From the NCBI RefSeq assembly GCF_003206065.1, contig NZ_PZJQ01000004.1:1151965-1215964 (forward strand): DNA of 64,000 nt, given 5' to 3'. The notes under the pieces were generated by a model. The model did not search any database and was not told the origin of the DNA. It worked only from the letters and a program-made list of their open reading frames with translations. The position numbers were made by a program, and so were the translations under genes. The DNA is from Salinicola halimionae. Lineage in GTDB: Bacteria; Pseudomonadota; Gammaproteobacteria; Pseudomonadales; Halomonadaceae. Positions 43,068 through 52,210 of the stretch are shown here, piece after piece. Every line of letters starts with the position of its first letter. Position 1 is the first letter of the stretch.

Positions 43068-44300
43068 TCACCCCTGAAGCCAGAGACAGTCGACGCGATC
43101 ACCGGGACGGATATGAGTATCGGCCGGGATCACCGCGAACGCATTGGTAGCGGCGCAGGAGGTCAATACCGCCGAACTCTGCTCGGGATAGACGCTCGCC
43201 ACGATGCGCTCTCCCTGAAACTCGAGATTGGCGCGCATGTAATGACGTCTCCCTTGAGTGCGGGTCTCGAACCGTGCTTCGGCATTGATTACCGGAAGCG
43301 TTTGCCGTTCGTCGCAGCCCTGTAATGTGCCCAACAGGGGACGAAGGTAGAGCCAGGCTCCCACGTAACTCGATACCGGATTGCCGGGCAAGCCCACCAG
43401 CCGTGCGTCACCGATCGTCCCCAATGCCAACGGCTTACCCGGGCGCATCGCCAGACGCCATAGCGAGAGCTCGCCGAGCTGCTCGAGGGCGGGTTTGACG
43501 TGGTCTTCCTCGCCGACACTGACGCCGCCAGTCGTCACGATGACGTCGGCTTGAGCCGCGGCTTCCCGCAGTCGCCCCAATGTGGTGTCGAAGTCGTCGG
43601 CCACCTTGACTTGGCTGACCAGGTCACCGCCGAAGCGGCGAATCAGCGTCGCCAGCATCGGGCCGTTGCTGTTGTAGATCTGGCCACGAGACAGAACCTG
43701 GCCGGGCTCGATAATTTCGTCACCGGTCAACAGCAACGCCACTTTCGGGCGTCGAACCACGTTGACCGTCGACAACCCTTGCCCCGCGAGCAATCCCAAT
43801 GCTGCAGCGCCGAGGCGAGTACCGGTCTCTAGCAACGGGTCGCCGGCGCTGACATCGAGGCCTCGTAGACGCACGTTCTGACCGGGCTGGGTGGCCGGGA
43901 TCAGCGCTACGTCGCCATCCAGCTCGACGTTCTCCTGGATCGCCACGCAGTCGGCGCCGAGCGGAATTTCACTGCCCGTGAAAATGCGGGCGCAAGTGCC
44001 CGGTGTAAGTGGCTTTGCAGGGTGGCCGGCGGGTATGCGCTGAGAGATCGGTAGACGCTTGCCGCTATCTTCGCTGGCCAGCGCATAGCCATCCATGGCG
44101 CTGTTGTCGGCCGGTGGTACATCGATGGTAGCCAGCACGTCCTCCGCGAGCACGCGGTCATCGGCATCGATACAATCGATGACTTCACCCTCGAGACGCT
44201 CGACGCCGTGAAGCAGCGCATACACGGCCTGCTCGACGCTCTGGAGCTCGCTCATTGGTTCTTTGGCGCTTGGTTGCTCGGTTGCGGATCGCTCAGCCAT
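43068..44300 (-). CDS. moeA: Molybdopterin molybdenumtransferase MoeA
   Basis: MoeA inserts molybdate into adenylylated molybdopterin. Motifs: VPPADNSAMDGYALAS (about residues 61-76), LLTGDEIIEPGQ, the MoCF site TTGGVSVGEEDHVKPAL, and RPGKPLALG followed by LVGLPGNPVSSYVG. Length 410 is standard. The first ATG overlaps moaB by 8 bases; an ATG 15 codons later is a possible start. Confidence 0.95.
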   Translation of the reverse strand: MAERSATEQPSAKEPMSELQSVEQAVYALLHGVERLEGEVIDCIDADDRVLAEDVLATIDVPPADNSAMDGYALASEDSGKRLPISQRIPAGHPAKPLTPGTCARIFTGSEIPLGADCVAIQENVELDGDVALIPATQPGQNVRLRGLDVSAGDPLLETGTRLGAAALGLLAGQGLSTVNVVRRPKVALLLTGDEIIEPGQVLSRGQIYNSNGPMLATLIRRFGGDLVSQVKVADDFDTTLGRLREAAAQADVIVTTGGVSVGEEDHVKPALEQLGELSLWRLAMRPGKPLALGTIGDARLVGLPGNPVSSYVGAWLYLRPLLGTLQGCDERQTLPVINAEARFETRTQGRRHYMRANLEFQGERIVASVYPEQSSAVLTSCAATNAFAVIPADTHIRPGDRVDCLWLQG

Positions 44301-44823
44301 GGAGTTGCGTGCCTCGCTCGGGAATCACCAGATTGGCAAAGTTGCAGGGCCGGTGTCGGCTGTCCAGCTGCTCCTTGAGGATACGATTCCAACCGGTGCG
44401 GCAGGCGCCGGTCGAGCCCGGGAGACAGAAGATCACGGTGGCGTTGGATAGCCCGCCCAGACAGCGGCTCTGGATGGTGGAGCTACCGATCTCCTCGAAC
44501 GATAGCTGACGAAATAGTTCGCCAAAGCCCTCGATGTGCTTGTCGAGCAGCGGGGCAATGGCCTCCGGCGTGGAGTCGCGCCCGGTGAAACCCGTGCCGC
44601 CGGTGGTCAGGATTACCTGTACGTCGGCATCGGCGATCCATCCCGCGACCACCGCACGGATCTGGTAGATATCGTCCGGCACGATGCGTTTCTCGACCAT
44701 ACGATGGCCGGCGCTTTCCAGGTGCTCGACGAGCGTCTGGCCGGAGCGGTCGCTGCTCTCGTCACGAGTGTCGGAGATCGTCAATACGGCGATCGACAGC
44801 GGGATCATGGCCGATTCGCTCAT
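44293..44823 (-). CDS. moaB: Molybdopterin biosynthesis protein MoaB
   Basis: MoaB is a trimeric MogA-like protein that binds or adenylylates molybdopterin. The 176 residues contain [20 protein letters not shown] at the N-terminus, [14 protein letters not shown] (the molybdopterin-binding TTGGTG) and [15 protein letters not shown]. It overlaps moeA by 8 bases and the DUF1244 gene by 4, so the three are co-transcribed. Confidence 0.94.
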   Translation of the reverse strand: MSESAMIPLSIAVLTISDTRDESSDRSGQTLVEHLESAGHRMVEKRIVPDDIYQIRAVVAGWIADADVQVILTTGGTGFTGRDSTPEAIAPLLDKHIEGFGELFRQLSFEEIGSSTIQSRCLGGLSNATVIFCLPGSTGACRTGWNRILKEQLDSRHRPCNFANLVIPERGTQLHG

Positions 44824-45155
44824 GATTCCCCCTTGCCGTTTTCAGTTGCCGCTTTGCGCGCTTGGCGGGCTTCCAGTGCGGCGAGCTGCTCGTCGCTGGC
44901 CGGAGCCTGATAGTGCGCCTTCCATTCGGAGTAGGGCATGCCGTAGACATACTCGCGCGCATTTTCGTAATCCAGTTCGGTACCGCGCGTCTCGGCCGCA
45001 CTGACCAGCCATTTGGAGAGGCAGTTGCGACAGAAATCGGCAAGGATCATCAGGTCGATGTTCTGGACGTCCTTGTTGTCATCCAGATGGCGGAGTAGAC
45101 GCCGGAAGGCGGCGGCTTCGAGTTCGGTGCGGGTCTGTTCATCGAGGTGATGCAT
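44820..45155 (-). CDS. DUF1244 family protein
   Basis: A 111-residue protein of the widely conserved DUF1244 family, structure known but role unknown. Conserved features: RTELEAAAFRRLLRHLDD, the Cys motif ILADFCRNCLSKWL (about residues 42-55) and EYVYGMPYSEWKAHYQ. The last 25 residues are charged and helical. GGGAG stands 7 bases before the ATG. It leads the moaB-moeA operon, a hint but no proof of a link with metal cofactors. Confidence 0.88.
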   Translation of the reverse strand: MHHLDEQTRTELEAAAFRRLLRHLDDNKDVQNIDLMILADFCRNCLSKWLVSAAETRGTELDYENAREYVYGMPYSEWKAHYQAPASDEQLAALEARQARKAATENGKGES

Positions 45156-45184
45156 AACGGCTCCCGGCGTCGCGGAGGTGGAAA

Positions 45185-45236
45185 GTTCGATACCAGCGCT
45201 GATGTTGAGCGTTCGATGCCAGCGCGTGATGTGAGA
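45185..45236. repeat. 26-bp imperfect direct repeat before the DUF1244 gene
   Basis: GTTCGATACCAGCGC (45185-45199) recurs as GTTCGATGCCAGCGC (45211-45225), and similarity (GATGTTGAG / GATGTGAG) continues for most of a 26-base unit. It lies between the XRE-cupin gene and the DUF1244-moaB-moeA operon. Confidence 0.6.
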
Positions 45237-45251
45237 ATAGACGACGAATCG

Positions 45252-45884
45252 CTATTCGCTGTCGCCGGGCGTGCAGACCGACAGCACCACGGCATCGTCG
45301 TCGCTGGTGGATACCAGGGCATGGCCCATATCGCTGTCAAAGTACAGCGAATCTCCGGCGGTCATCGCTAGCGGCTCGTAGAATTCGGAGTAGATCAGAA
45401 TCTCCCCCTCGAGAATCATCAGAAATTCCTCGCCATCATGGCGAACCCACTCCTGAAACTCCTCGAAACGACGCGCGCGCACGATCGTCTTGAACGGGAT
45501 CATCCGCTTCTGCGCAAGCTGATATGACAGCAGCTCGTGCTCATAGGTCGGCGTGGGATGCTGCTTGCCATCGCCGCGGGGCGTGAGATCTCGACGCCCG
45601 CTGGATTGGCGTTTGGGCTTGGTGGGTTTGAGCAGCTGTGGCAGATCGATGCCCAGGCCGGCGATCAGTTTCTGAACGGCGGTGAACGTCGGTGAAATCT
45701 GGTTGTTTTCGATCTTGGACAGCGTCGAGCGGGCCAGTCCGGTGCGGGTGCTGACATCGCCCAGCGTCCACTGATTCGAAAGCCGTATTTCCTTGAGCCG
45801 CTCGCCCAGGCGCAGGGGTTCGACGAAGGCCTTGCGCCCGGCGGCGATGCGCAGCGCGGCATCCTGATCATTACTGGCAGCCAT
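45252..45884 (-). CDS. XRE-family regulator with cupin sensor domain
   Basis: A DNA-binding regulator of the PuuR/SutR type. The helix-turn-helix spans about residues 25-80 (LKEIRLSNQWTLGDVSTRTG, then LARSTLSKIENNQISPTF); the cupin_2 domain spans about residues 130-205 (HDGEEFLMILEGEILIYSEF, GDSLYFDSDMGHAL). Members often control polyamine or amino-acid use; the ligand cannot be read here. No metabolic gene is divergent from it, so its targets are unknown. Confidence 0.88.
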   Translation of the reverse strand: MAASNDQDAALRIAAGRKAFVEPLRLGERLKEIRLSNQWTLGDVSTRTGLARSTLSKIENNQISPTFTAVQKLIAGLGIDLPQLLKPTKPKRQSSGRRDLTPRGDGKQHPTPTYEHELLSYQLAQKRMIPFKTIVRARRFEEFQEWVRHDGEEFLMILEGEILIYSEFYEPLAMTAGDSLYFDSDMGHALVSTSDDDAVVLSVCTPGDSE

Positions 45885-46006
45885 GGAAATCTCTATCAGG
45901 ATCGTGAAAAGTCATCAGTTGTGTAGCGCAGCAGTCATAACGCAGTGCGCAAGAATATCACAGCGAGGCAAACGGACTCTGCGCTGAAACCGACCTGGCG
46001 GGAACC

Positions 46007-46942
46007 TCAGGGCGAATACGGCTGACCTAGTAGCGCGGTCAGGTGCGCTTCGACACTCAAAGGCAAGGTTTTCAGGTGGTAGCCGCCTTCCAGCACCGAG
46101 ACCAGCTTGCCGCCGGCATGTCGACGCGCGATGTCCATGGCCAGTGTGGTAATCCAGTAGAAATCCTCGTGATCGAGCGCCAATTGCCCCAATGGATCGT
46201 CCCGATGGGCATCGAAGCCGCTGGAGAGCAGTACCAGTTGGGGCCGATGTCGCTCTAGCGCCGTCAGCCATTCTCGCTCGACTGCCTTCCGGAAATCGAG
46301 GCTACCGGTGCCGGCAGCCAACGGCGTATTGACGATATTGGGCCAGTCTCCAGTCAGATAGCGCCAAGGGTAGAACGCCTCCTGATAGCTACTGCAGACC
46401 AGGATCGCCGGATCATCGTGAAAGATGTCCACCGTGCCATTGCCCTGGTGGACATCGAAATCGAGGATGGCGATGCGCTCGATGCCATGGACGGCGCGAG
46501 CGTGAGCCGCCGCCACCGAGATGTTGTTATAGAAGCAAAAGCCCATCGCCAATGCTCGTTCGGCGTGATGCCCGGGGGGCCGAACGGCGCAGAAAACATT
46601 ATCGGCGCGGTCGCCGCAGACAAGATCGACGCCGCGGATGGCAGCCCCGGCGCCTAGTGACGCCGCCTCCAGTGAATGGGGCCCCATCCGAGTGTCGCTA
46701 TCGAGCTGCTGGAGGCCGCTTTGCGGCCGCTGCGCGTCCAGTGCACTGAGGTAGTCTGGCGCATGCACGCGCTCCAACTGGAGCCTCGTTGCCGGGCCGG
46801 GCTCGGACTGCATGGTCTGCTGGAGCAAGCCACTCAGCATGAGTCTGGCGCGAATGACTTCGAGACGCATCGGCGACTCGGGATGATGAGAGCCCATGTC
46901 GTGCAGCGCGATATCGGGATGCGTGAGATACGAAGTGATCAT
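46007..46942 (-). CDS. Histone deacetylase-family hydrolase
   Basis: A zinc-dependent deacetylase of the HDAC/AcuC/acetylpolyamine-amidohydrolase superfamily. Catalytic and metal sites: RPPGHHAERALAMGFCFYNN (His pair about residues 129-130), IAILDFDVHQGNGTVDIF (metal Asp and His), SSGFDAHRDDPLG (metal Asp). Length 311 fits bacterial class II-like members. Substrate may be an acetylated protein or polyamine. It stands back to back with a GNAT acetyltransferase gene 153 bases away. Confidence 0.9.
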   Translation of the reverse strand: MITSYLTHPDIALHDMGSHHPESPMRLEVIRARLMLSGLLQQTMQSEPGPATRLQLERVHAPDYLSALDAQRPQSGLQQLDSDTRMGPHSLEAASLGAGAAIRGVDLVCGDRADNVFCAVRPPGHHAERALAMGFCFYNNISVAAAHARAVHGIERIAILDFDVHQGNGTVDIFHDDPAILVCSSYQEAFYPWRYLTGDWPNIVNTPLAAGTGSLDFRKAVEREWLTALERHRPQLVLLSSGFDAHRDDPLGQLALDHEDFYWITTLAMDIARRHAGGKLVSVLEGGYHLKTLPLSVEAHLTALLGQPYSP

Positions 46943-47095
46943 TGAGACTCGCCGGCCGGTTCGAGGTCGCTACATTCTGAGCCAGAGCGGCGGCGGCGTC
47001 ACACCGCCACGCATCGACTTTGGTCTATGAGCTAAACCTCGGCGGTCTGACCGTGTAGGGTTGAAATCTTCATAGCCGACGTCGTGAGGTCCATT

Positions 47096-49888
47096 GTGGC
47101 CACGCAGTTTTTGCGCCGATTTTTTGCTCCTCGTTCCCTGGTGGTGATCGGAGCCTCCCCCAAACCCGAATCCATCGGGGGGATGGTGCTGCAGAATTTG
47201 CTCCAGGCGGAATTCCCCGGCCCGCTATGGGCGGTCAATCCGCGGGGCTACAAGGAGGTTCATGGCGTGACCTGCTTCCGACGTATTGCCGATCTCCCCG
47301 AGATACCGGACCTGGCAGTGGTCTGTTCACCGCTGGAAAGCGTACCCGACGTGCTGGAGCGGTTGGGCGACAAGCAGGTCCGCGCGGCGCTGATCGTCTC
47401 GGGCGGGGCGTCGCTCGACCCCGACTCGAAAGCTGGCGCCACGCTGCGTCGTCGCTTGCAACGGGCGACTCTACGTTCCGGCATGCGTGTACTGGGCCCC
47501 GAGTGTCTCGGCGTTGCCGTTCCTTCCCAGCGCCTCAACGCGACCTATGCCAGCCAGCCGATCGCCGATGGCAGCGTCGCCTATTTGGGGCAGTCTGGCA
47601 TGCTGGGCAACGCCATGATCGACTGGGCCGCCGGGCGCGAGATCGGTTTTTCGCATCTCGTGACGCTGGGCGATAGCCTCGACGTTCAACTGCCGGATGT
47701 CATCGACTATCTGAACCAGTCCGGTCGTTGCCGTGCCTTGTTGCTGCATCTGGAAGATATCCGCAACGCGCGTCACTTCATGACGGCGCTACGCGAGTCG
47801 TCGCGCAACCGACTGGTGCTGGCGATCAAGAGCGGGCGTACTCCTGAAGCGACGCTGAGTCCGGTGCCGGCGACTGCCGGAATCGAACGCCGTGACGGGA
47901 TCGTCGATGCGGCCTTGGCTCGTGCCGGTGTGGTGCGGGTCGCGGATTCCGACGAGCTGTTCGATGCGCTGGAAACGCTATCGAGATTCAAGCCACCCAA
48001 AGGTGATCGTCTGGCGATCGTTTCCAACGGCGTGGGCCCGGCGTTGCTGGCGATCGACAAGTTGATCGATGGCGGCGGTCTGTTGGCCGAGCTCAGTGAA
48101 ACATCTGCCCAGGCATTGATTACGCAGAAGCTGGATATCAGCCGGCCGGGGCGCAATCCGGTCGATCTCGGGGGCAGGGCTACGCCGGATGACTATCTCC
48201 GGGCGCTGGAGATCGTGACCCGGGACGCTAACGTCGATGCAGTTCTGGTATTGCACGCCCCGACACGCCTGGCACCGTCGCTGGAGACCGCCAATGCGCT
48301 GGTCGCGGCGCGCCAGCGATTCCGGCATCGACTGCTGGTGAGCTGGATGGGGCTGAAGGAAGCACTCGATGCCCGCGCTGCCTGCAACCGCGCTGGCATT
48401 CCCAGCTACGTGTCACCGGAAAAGGCCGTGAGAGCTTTCCTGCATCTGGTGCGCTACCGCCAGGTGCAGCGACTGCTGCAGGAGACCCCGCCGTCGTTGC
48501 CGTTCGACTCCAGTGCCGAGATACGCCAGCGCTGCCATGCGCTCGTCGATGATGCCTTGGCACGCCAGCGGGGCCGGTTGACCCATCAAGAGACCGGAGA
48601 GGTTCTGGCAGCCTACGGTATCGAGTGTGCGCCCAGCGAATACGTGTTCGACCTGGAACAGGCGGAACGCGCCACCGAGCGGCTGCAGGGGCCATGGGCG
48701 GTCAAAATCGTTCACCGGGACAACTGTGAGCCGTTTCGCTACTGGGGGAAATCCCGTCGGACGGCGACCTCGTTGATTCAGGATCTGGAACAGCCGGGGC
48801 GCGTGGTGGACGCGGTCGTACGGCTGGAGTCGCATGTCAGCGAGATGCTGCCGGATAGTCCGATTTACAGCTACTGCCTGCAGACCATGCAGCGCGGCAA
48901 GGGATCGCTGCAACTCTGCGCCGGCATTACTCGGGATGCGGAGTTCGGACCGGTCATCGTCTTCGGCAGCGGAGGATACAAGATCGACGTCATGGCCGAT
49001 CGACAGACAGCGTTGCCGCCGCTCAACCTGCGTCTGGCGCAGGAGTTGATCGATCGTACGCGAGCCGGTCGGTTGATTCGTGAACACAGTCACGATCCGC
49101 AAGACGCCGTGGCCTGGGTTTCCCGGTTGCTGGTCAAGTTATCCCAGCTGGCTTCGGATCTACCGCGACTCAAGGGCCTCGAGATCAATCCGCTGCTGCT
49201 CAATCAGGAAGGCTTGATGGCGGTGGATTTTGCGCTCGACCTGGGAGAGCCTTCGACCCAGGCCATCATGCCGTATCCGGAACAGCTGCGAGAAACGGTG
49301 GCGCTAAAGGGCTTGGAGGTCGAAATCCGTCCGATTCGCGGTGAAGACGCGCCGTTGATCACCCATTTCCACACATTCCTTTCCGAGCAAAGCATCCGCT
49401 ATCGCTATTTTCACCACAAGGCAGTGCTGTCGGTCCGGGATCTGGCCCAGCTGAGCCAGATCAATTACGACCGCCAGATGGCATTCATCGCGGTGCGGCG
49501 GCGTGAAGAGGTCGATCACACGGGAACGGGTGGTACAGAGATGGCTGACAGCGCGCCAGACAGCGAAGAGATGCTTGGCGTCGTGCGGGTCTGGAACGAT
49601 CCCGACAATATACGCACCGAGTTTTCGATCATCGTCAGGGACGATCTTCACGGCGTTGGCCTGGGGCGCTGCCTGATGCAGAAAATGATCGATTACAGTC
49701 GGCAGGTAGGAACGCTGGCGATGGTAGGGACGGTGCTAAATGACAATTTGCCGATGCGGCATCTGCTGGCAGGGTTGGGGTTCGGGCTGCGGACCAATGT
49801 CGAGGAGGGCGTGCTCGAAGCCACGTTGCGGCTGAACGACCCCAAGAGTGAATGGCAGCGCCATCGGCTGGAGACGGCACTGGATTGA
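47096..49888 (+). CDS. pat: Pat-type protein lysine acetyltransferase (acyl-CoA synthetase-like + GNAT)
   Basis: A YfiQ/Pat-like two-domain enzyme that acetylates lysines of metabolic enzymes. The first ~700 residues resemble NDP-forming acyl-CoA synthetase: CoA-binding FFAPRSLVVIGASPKPESIG, ligase-like middle, ATP-grasp from about residue 495. At the place of the phosphohistidine (SHTGALAG in active synthetases) this protein reads SPVPATAGIER, so that half is probably only a sensor. The GNAT domain is C-terminal (about 740-900) with the acetyl-CoA loop HGVGLGRCLMQKMI. Start: the GTG at 47096, with GAGGT 6 bases upstream (930 residues), rather than GTG 47084. Confidence 0.88.
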   Translation: MATQFLRRFFAPRSLVVIGASPKPESIGGMVLQNLLQAEFPGPLWAVNPRGYKEVHGVTCFRRIADLPEIPDLAVVCSPLESVPDVLERLGDKQVRAALIVSGGASLDPDSKAGATLRRRLQRATLRSGMRVLGPECLGVAVPSQRLNATYASQPIADGSVAYLGQSGMLGNAMIDWAAGREIGFSHLVTLGDSLDVQLPDVIDYLNQSGRCRALLLHLEDIRNARHFMTALRESSRNRLVLAIKSGRTPEATLSPVPATAGIERRDGIVDAALARAGVVRVADSDELFDALETLSRFKPPKGDRLAIVSNGVGPALLAIDKLIDGGGLLAELSETSAQALITQKLDISRPGRNPVDLGGRATPDDYLRALEIVTRDANVDAVLVLHAPTRLAPSLETANALVAARQRFRHRLLVSWMGLKEALDARAACNRAGIPSYVSPEKAVRAFLHLVRYRQVQRLLQETPPSLPFDSSAEIRQRCHALVDDALARQRGRLTHQETGEVLAAYGIECAPSEYVFDLEQAERATERLQGPWAVKIVHRDNCEPFRYWGKSRRTATSLIQDLEQPGRVVDAVVRLESHVSEMLPDSPIYSYCLQTMQRGKGSLQLCAGITRDAEFGPVIVFGSGGYKIDVMADRQTALPPLNLRLAQELIDRTRAGRLIREHSHDPQDAVAWVSRLLVKLSQLASDLPRLKGLEINPLLLNQEGLMAVDFALDLGEPSTQAIMPYPEQLRETVALKGLEVEIRPIRGEDAPLITHFHTFLSEQSIRYRYFHHKAVLSVRDLAQLSQINYDRQMAFIAVRRREEVDHTGTGGTEMADSAPDSEEMLGVVRVWNDPDNIRTEFSIIVRDDLHGVGLGRCLMQKMIDYSRQVGTLAMVGTVLNDNLPMRHLLAGLGFGLRTNVEEGVLEATLRLNDPKSEWQRHRLETALD

Positions 49889-49918
49889 GCGTGGAGGGGA
49901 AGCAAAACGGCGGTGGAA

Positions 49919-49936
49919 ATTGAACGCCCATTCAAT
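49919..49936. promoter_or_regulatory. Palindrome upstream of the proV promoter
   Basis: ATTGAAcgcccaTTCAAT is an exact 6-6-6 inverted repeat, 17 bases before the -35 of the proV promoter. Possible binding site of an activator or repressor. Confidence 0.4.
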
Positions 49937-49952
49937 TATAGGATATTGTCGT

Positions 49953-49981
49953 TTGAAGGGTTATTGATAAAACCGTATGAT
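49953..49981 (+). promoter_or_regulatory. Promoter of proVWX
   Basis: -35 TTGAAG (49953-49958) and -10 TATGAT (49976-49981) with a 17-base spacer, a good sigma-70 match. Predicted start near 49988, giving a leader of about 85 bases. Confidence 0.65.
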
Positions 49982-50022
49982 ACGAAACCTAACAACACTA
50001 ACAGATACCGTTCGACACCCGT

Positions 50023-50040
50023 CTTAACGGCGGTGTTAAG
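50023..50040. promoter_or_regulatory. Palindrome in the proV leader
   Basis: CTTAACggcggtGTTAAG is an exact 6-6-6 inverted repeat about 35 bases after the predicted transcription start. It may be an operator or a leader hairpin; a competing pairing ACACC/GGTGT overlaps it. Confidence 0.4.
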
Positions 50041-50072
50041 GACTTCTTCTGCTTTGCCAACCTAGGCCTGAC

Positions 50073-51275
50073 ATGACCGAGACACAGCAAACCAAGATTC
50101 AAGTGCGAAACTTGAGCAAGGTGTTCGGCGACGACGCCAAGAAAGCGCTCAAGTTGCGTGACGAGGGTCTCAATCGCGCCCAGATCCTCGAGAAAACCGG
50201 GCAGACGCTCGGTCTTTCCAACATCAACTTCGACGTCCGGGAAGGTGAGCTTCTCGTCATCATGGGGCTTTCCGGCTCCGGGAAGTCGACCCTGATTCGT
50301 TGCCTGAACCGACTGATCGAACCGACAGAAGGCGACATCATCATCGGCGGGGAGAACATTCCCCAGCTCAACGACAAGGCGCTACTGCATTGCCGTCGTC
50401 GGCATTTCTCGATGGTATTCCAGAACTTCGCGCTGTTCCCGCATCGTACGGTGCAGATGAACGCCGAATACGGACTCGAAATTCGGGGCGTTGCCAAGGC
50501 CGAACGGGCTGAGAAAGCCAAGAACTCGCTCAAGCAGGTCGGTCTCGACGGTTGGGAGCATGCCTACCCCAATCAGCTTTCCGGTGGTATGCAGCAGCGT
50601 GTCGGACTGGCCAGAGCTCTGGCCAACGATTCCAGCGTGCTGCTGATGGACGAAGCTTTCTCCGCGCTCGACCCGCTGATCCGACGCGACATGCAGCAGG
50701 AATTGATCGAGCTGCAGCATCGCATGAAGAAGACCACCATCTTCATCACTCACGATCTCGACGAAGCGCTCAACATCGGCGACCGCATCATTCTGCTCCG
50801 GGATGGCGAAATCGTGCAGATCGGTACCCCGGAAGAGGTGCTGACACGGCCTGCCGATGATTACGTCGCGCGCTTCACCGAAGGGGTAGATCGCTCGCGA
50901 GTCGTTACGGCGCGCCGTGTGATGCGCCCGGTCCGTGCCACGGCACGTCACGATGACGGCCCGCGAACCGTGCTGCGCAAAATGAGCGAGAACTCGCTGG
51001 ATTCTATCTATGTCGTCGATCGTGAGCGCAAGTTGCTGGGAATCGTGGAGGCGGAGGGCGTCGAAGAAGCGGCAAAGGCCGGCAAGGATTCGATTCGTGA
51101 TCTGCTGGAAACGGATTTCCCGCATGTGAATCCGGAAGAACCGCTGGCAACGCTCTATCCGATGTTCAAAGGCAAGAGTTTCCCCGTGGCGGTCATCGAT
51201 GACGAGCAGCGCTTGCTCGGCGTGGTGGTCAAGGGTGCCGTACTCGAACAACTGGCGCAGACGGGAGAACAATGA
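50073..51275 (+). CDS. proV: Glycine betaine/proline ABC importer ATPase ProV
   Basis: ProV energises the ProU osmoprotectant importer. The 400 residues show Walker A GLSGSGKSTLIRCLN (about residue 62), signature LSGGMQQRVGLARAL, Walker B VLLMDEAFSALDPL, then two CBS domains from about residue 280 (VLRKMSENSLDSIYVVDRER and a second near SFPVAVIDDEQRLLGVVVKG), which sense ionic strength in relatives. Start MTETQQTKIQVRNLSKVFGD matches ProV. Overlaps proW by 4 bases. Confidence 0.96.
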   Translation: MTETQQTKIQVRNLSKVFGDDAKKALKLRDEGLNRAQILEKTGQTLGLSNINFDVREGELLVIMGLSGSGKSTLIRCLNRLIEPTEGDIIIGGENIPQLNDKALLHCRRRHFSMVFQNFALFPHRTVQMNAEYGLEIRGVAKAERAEKAKNSLKQVGLDGWEHAYPNQLSGGMQQRVGLARALANDSSVLLMDEAFSALDPLIRRDMQQELIELQHRMKKTTIFITHDLDEALNIGDRIILLRDGEIVQIGTPEEVLTRPADDYVARFTEGVDRSRVVTARRVMRPVRATARHDDGPRTVLRKMSENSLDSIYVVDRERKLLGIVEAEGVEEAAKAGKDSIRDLLETDFPHVNPEEPLATLYPMFKGKSFPVAVIDDEQRLLGVVVKGAVLEQLAQTGEQ

Positions 51276-52117
51276 TGGACTTCGATATTCCAAGAATTCC
51301 GCTGGGCGACTGGATCGAGACCGGACTCGATTTTCTGACCACCGAGTTCTCCGGTGTGACCCGGGCGATTTCCCGAGGGACGCAGGCTGGCATCAATTTG
51401 CTCAACGATGGGTTGATGTGGCTGCCCGAATGGGCGGTGATCGCGCTCGTTGCGCTGCTGTGCTGGAAAGTCGGCGGCCGTCGTCTGGCGATTGGCGCCT
51501 TGCTGGGCCTGGGCTTGATCTGGAATCTCGGGCTTTGGGATCCAATGATCCAGACATTGACACTGGTCGTCATCGCCACGTTGATCGCCATCGTGATCGC
51601 CTTGCCGCTGGGGATTCTGGCGGCGATATCCGATCGTTTCTACCGGGTGATCATGCCCATTCTCGATTTCATGCAGACGATGCCGGCATTCGTCTACCTG
51701 ATTCCGGCCATCCCGTTTTTCGGTATCGGCTCGGTATCCGGCATCTTCGCCACGGTGATCTTTTCGATGCCGCCAGCGATCCGCTTCACCACGCTCGGGA
51801 TTCGGCAGGTGCCGAAAGACCTGATCGAGGCGGCGGATGCGTATGGCTCCACACGTAGCCAGAAGCTGGTCAAGGTTCAGTTGCCGCTGTCGCTGCCAAC
51901 GCTGATGGGCGGTATCAACCAGACCATCATGCTGGCGCTGTCGATGGTCGTCATCGCGGCGATGATCGGCGCCAACGGGCTGGGCAGCGAAGTCTGGCGG
52001 GCTATCCAGCGGTTGCGTCCCGGCGAAGGTTTTGAAGCCGGTATCGCGGTGGTCATCATGGCGATGCTACTGGACCGTTTGACGCAGTCTCTTAGCGGTA
52101 GCAAGAAAACGAAATGA
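51272..52117 (+). CDS. proW: Glycine betaine/proline ABC importer permease ProW
   Basis: The membrane subunit of ProU. The 281 residues hold about seven spans after an amphipathic N-terminus (PRIPLGDWIETGLDFLT). The EAA loop is LIEAADAYGSTRSQKLVKVQLPLSLP (about residues 185-210; key parts EAADAYGST and QLPLSLP). Shorter than E. coli ProW (354), which has a long N-terminal tail, but like other ProW proteins. Confidence 0.95.
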   Translation: MMDFDIPRIPLGDWIETGLDFLTTEFSGVTRAISRGTQAGINLLNDGLMWLPEWAVIALVALLCWKVGGRRLAIGALLGLGLIWNLGLWDPMIQTLTLVVIATLIAIVIALPLGILAAISDRFYRVIMPILDFMQTMPAFVYLIPAIPFFGIGSVSGIFATVIFSMPPAIRFTTLGIRQVPKDLIEAADAYGSTRSQKLVKVQLPLSLPTLMGGINQTIMLALSMVVIAAMIGANGLGSEVWRAIQRLRPGEGFEAGIAVVIMAMLLDRLTQSLSGSKKTK

Positions 52118-52210
52118 GCATGGGTAGAAAGTAGAGCAAGAGTCTGATGCTGTCGGCGGCTCGTCGGCAGTATGAGTTGCGGTACGCAAACCACAAGAAG
52201 GGGAAAGTCG

